Shown: one piece after another, positions 62,645 to 64,000 of the stretch | How positions within the stretch are numbered: the stretch's first letter is position 1 | Layout: the number at the start of each line of letters is the position of its first letter | Assembly (NCBI GenBank): GCA_037890055.1 | Contig: JBBKBD010000002.1 | Source: Mediannikoviicoccus sp037890055 | GTDB taxonomy: Bacteria > Bacillota > Clostridia > Tissierellales > Peptoniphilaceae | Direction: 5' to 3' (one strand) | Length of the DNA: 64,000 bases | Notes under the pieces: generated by a model | What the model was told of the DNA's origin: nothing | Databases searched by the model: none | What the model saw: only the letters and a program-made list of their open reading frames with translations | Made by a program: the position numbers and the translations under genes

Positions 62645-63484
62645 TTAATAATCTACTTTTTCCTTTATAAAAGTACCATTTCTAAGTTCTAAATATGCCA
62701 TTTGCATTTCTCTTGGTGTGTTCATTACAATTGGACCACCCCATGAAATAGGTTCATTTAGCGCCTTTGAATTAATATATAGCACCTGTGATTTTTTATC
62801 GCCATTTTTAATTATAAGACTGTCACCATCTGTTAATTTAACAGCTATTTTTTCTTCAATATATTCATCACCAATGTAGATGTCTCCCAATAGCGTAAAG
62901 ATTAACACAGAGTCATCTTCCTCCATATCAACTTTAAATTCTACATTTGGTTCTAGGTGAATATCGTAATAGTTAAGTGGAAGATGGTCTCCCTTGTAGC
63001 CTTGGTGGTCCTTGTAACTACCAGCTAAAAGTCTAAGCTTTCCACCTTCTATTTCAATATCTTCTATTTCACTTTTTTTAATGCTGTTGTAACTTGGCTT
63101 ACTCATCTTTTCCTTTGATGGTAGATTTAGCCACAGCTGTACACCTAAAAGCCTTTCTGAATCTGGAATCATCTCTTCGTGCATAATACCGGAGCCAGAG
63201 TTCATCCATTGAACCTCTCCATCAGTAATTGCTTCTTTATTGCCAAGGCTATCTCTATGAACCATGTTTCCTCTAGATAAATAACTTATGGTTTCAATCC
63301 CTCTATGAGGATGCATTGGAAAGCCCGCTCTGTAATCTTCAGGGTTTGTGCTATCAAATGAGTCAAGCATTAAAATTGGATCAAACTCCTTTGCAGTGTC
63401 TCTTCCTAAAACTCTTACTAGGTTTACTCCTGCACCATCTCTTGTATCAAATCCTTTGACTTTTGTCTTAACTTTTCTAATCAT
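62645..63484 (-). CDS. Pirin family protein (quercetinase-like)
   Basis: 279 residues, two cupin folds. Metal ligands H58 and H60 (MHPHRG), H102 and E104 (GIMHEEM) are intact in the first; the second cupin has lost its set, as usual. Bacterial pirins include quercetin 2,3-dioxygenases and redox-sensing partners; no substrate can be assigned. It overlaps marR by 8 bases, and GGGAGG lies 8 bases before the ATG. Confidence 0.95.
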   Translation of the reverse strand: MIRKVKTKVKGFDTRDGAGVNLVRVLGRDTAKEFDPILMLDSFDSTNPEDYRAGFPMHPHRGIETISYLSRGNMVHRDSLGNKEAITDGEVQWMNSGSGIMHEEMIPDSERLLGVQLWLNLPSKEKMSKPSYNSIKKSEIEDIEIEGGKLRLLAGSYKDHQGYKGDHLPLNYYDIHLEPNVEFKVDMEEDDSVLIFTLLGDIYIGDEYIEEKIAVKLTDGDSLIIKNGDKKSQVLYINSKALNEPISWGGPIVMNTPREMQMAYLELRNGTFIKEKVDY

Positions 63485-63902
63485 CTAATCTTCCTCCCAT
63501 CTTCTTCAAGAGATACAAAAGTTTTTCTTTTTCTTCTGAAGTTAAAACTTTCATACTATTTACTATCATGGCTTCATTTTTAGGGACTACCTTTCTAATG
63601 ACATCACTTCCATCTTTAGTTAAACGAAGTATACATACACGTCTGTCCTTTTCATCAGGAAGCCTTTCAATATAATTCATCTTCACCAAATTGTTAACTA
63701 TGACAGATATAGTTCCAACGCTGCTTAGGATTTTTTCTCTAACTTCTCCCACAGTCATATCACCTTTACTGTAAAGGGCTTCTAAAACCATAAACTGACT
63801 AAGGGTCAAGCCATGTTCAGCAGCAATCTTTAATGTCTTTTTATCTATATCATTTATATTTCTATGAAGTCCAATTAGAATCTTCATTTCTGTTTTACTC
63901 AC
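63477..63902 (-). CDS. MarR family transcriptional regulator
   Basis: About 141 residues with a winged helix: LTLSQFMVLEALYSKGDMTVGEVREKILSSVGTISVIVNNLVKMNYIERLPDEKDRRVCILRLTKDG. The DEKDRR wing motif is typical. It should repress its own operon with pirin and nitroreductase and release on phenolic or oxidant stress. I use GTG 63902 (6 bases after GGAGGTG); the earlier GTG at 63911 lies inside that ribosome site. Confidence 0.95.
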   Translation of the reverse strand: MSKTEMKILIGLHRNINDIDKKTLKIAAEHGLTLSQFMVLEALYSKGDMTVGEVREKILSSVGTISVIVNNLVKMNYIERLPDEKDRRVCILRLTKDGSDVIRKVVPKNEAMIVNSMKVLTSEEKEKLLYLLKKMGGRLDD

Positions 63903-63921
63903 AAGTATCACCTCCAGGATA

Positions 63922-63943
63922 ATTATATCTAATTAGATATAAT
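63922..63943. promoter_or_regulatory. Primary MarR operator (perfect 22-bp palindrome)
   Basis: Half-site ATTATATCTAA repeated as its exact inverse around 63932/63933, ending 20 bases upstream of the marR GTG. On the minus strand it contains TATAAT, a likely -10, so binding would block transcription. Confidence 0.8.
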
Positions 63944-63953
63944 CTACATAGAT
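63942..63953. promoter_or_regulatory. Second MarR-like operator
   Basis: ATCTA-ca-TAGAT, sharing the ATCTA core of the first operator, with its centre (63947/63948) 15 bases away. Confidence 0.6.
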
Positions 63954-64000
63954 ATATTACCCTGTTTTTATTTCATAAACCATTTTCTTAAAAATTTTTC
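63954..64000. other. Right end of window, no feature seen
   Basis: AT-rich bases upstream of the marR operators; no gene, repeat or further signal could be recognised before the edge. Confidence 0.4.

Noticed and set aside
63944..63975. A -35 element for marR
   Set aside because: The bases 17 from the TATAAT in the operator (TATGTA) do not resemble TTGACA well enough to call.
1..64000. CRISPR array, prophage, insertion sequence or integrase
   Set aside because: No regularly spaced repeats, transposase, integrase or phage structural genes were seen; the few inverted repeats are terminators or operators.

Overview
The window is an ordinary housekeeping stretch of chromosome from a low-GC, Gram-positive anaerobe. 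A class Clostridia/Tissierellia member, most likely Peptoniphilaceae-like, is the best guess. The pointers are AT-rich codon use, strong Shine-Dalgarno sites, frequent TTG starts, a T-box leader on valS, cdaA-cdaR-glmM and whiA, class B sortase remains, CWB2 cell-wall repeats, a K+-type membrane pyrophosphatase, and a complete glycine cleavage operon with split gcvPA/gcvPB. No rRNA, prophage, insertion sequence or CRISPR array was seen. The genus is inference from gene content, not from a marker alignment.

Layout. 0-2.4 kb: the end of a nitroreductase gene that runs off the left edge, and a divergent short UvrD-like helicase. 2.4-10.7 kb (minus): a small membrane protein, hslO facing a tRNA-Arg(CCG), cspA, then a T-box-valS-folC-hpt-methyltransferase operon, an MBL hydrolase and dtd. 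10.7-19.3 kb (minus): rel, recJ, yajC, tgt, queA, ruvB, ruvA, ruvC, that is stringent response, queuosine and Holliday-junction genes. 19.3-24.3 kb is the most irregular part: an unknown gene, a zinc-dependent phospholipase C-like gene with no ordinary start codon, a degenerate macro-domain gene divergent from sfsA-tmcAL, a sortase B gene broken in a homopolymer, and a short anchor-like coding remnant. 24.3-30.8 kb (minus): map, a CNNM/CorC transporter-like protein, a two-component system, hppA, secG. 30.9-38.5 kb (minus): tkt, lon, clpX, clpP and tig, a protein-quality block. 38.6-42.8 kb: a secreted CWB2-repeat amidase with a WalR-like box upstream, tRNA-Pro(TGG), and an amino-acid racemase plus YczE-type membrane protein operon. 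42.8-50.4 kb (minus): mtnN, degV, glmM, cdaR, cdaA, yqeY, two PAP2 phosphatases and an orphan molybdopterin-binding-domain protein. 50.5-56.3 kb (minus): gcvT-gcvH-gcvPA-gcvPB-lpdA. 56.4-60 kb (minus): a second two-component system, whiA and a Nudix hydrolase. 60-64 kb: a serine hydrolase (+), a zinc metallopeptidase, and a marR-pirin-nitroreductase operon with two palindromic operators.

How the genes work together. The gcv operon encodes all four activities needed to split glycine to CO2, ammonia, methylene-tetrahydrofolate and NADH, and folC would supply polyglutamylated folate. CdaA/CdaR set c-di-AMP and are coupled to GlmM at the entry to peptidoglycan synthesis. Tig, ClpXP, Lon and Hsp33 handle protein folding, turnover and oxidative damage. 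Rel and the valS T-box link translation to amino-acid supply.

I found no clearly new multi-gene system. The best leads are small anomalies: two genes whose expected start codon is ATA, a sortase broken by one base in an A-run next to an anchor-like remnant, a macro-like protein without its usual signature, an orphan molybdopterin-domain protein with a cysteine tail, and well-defined operator-like sites upstream of the amidase and marR genes.
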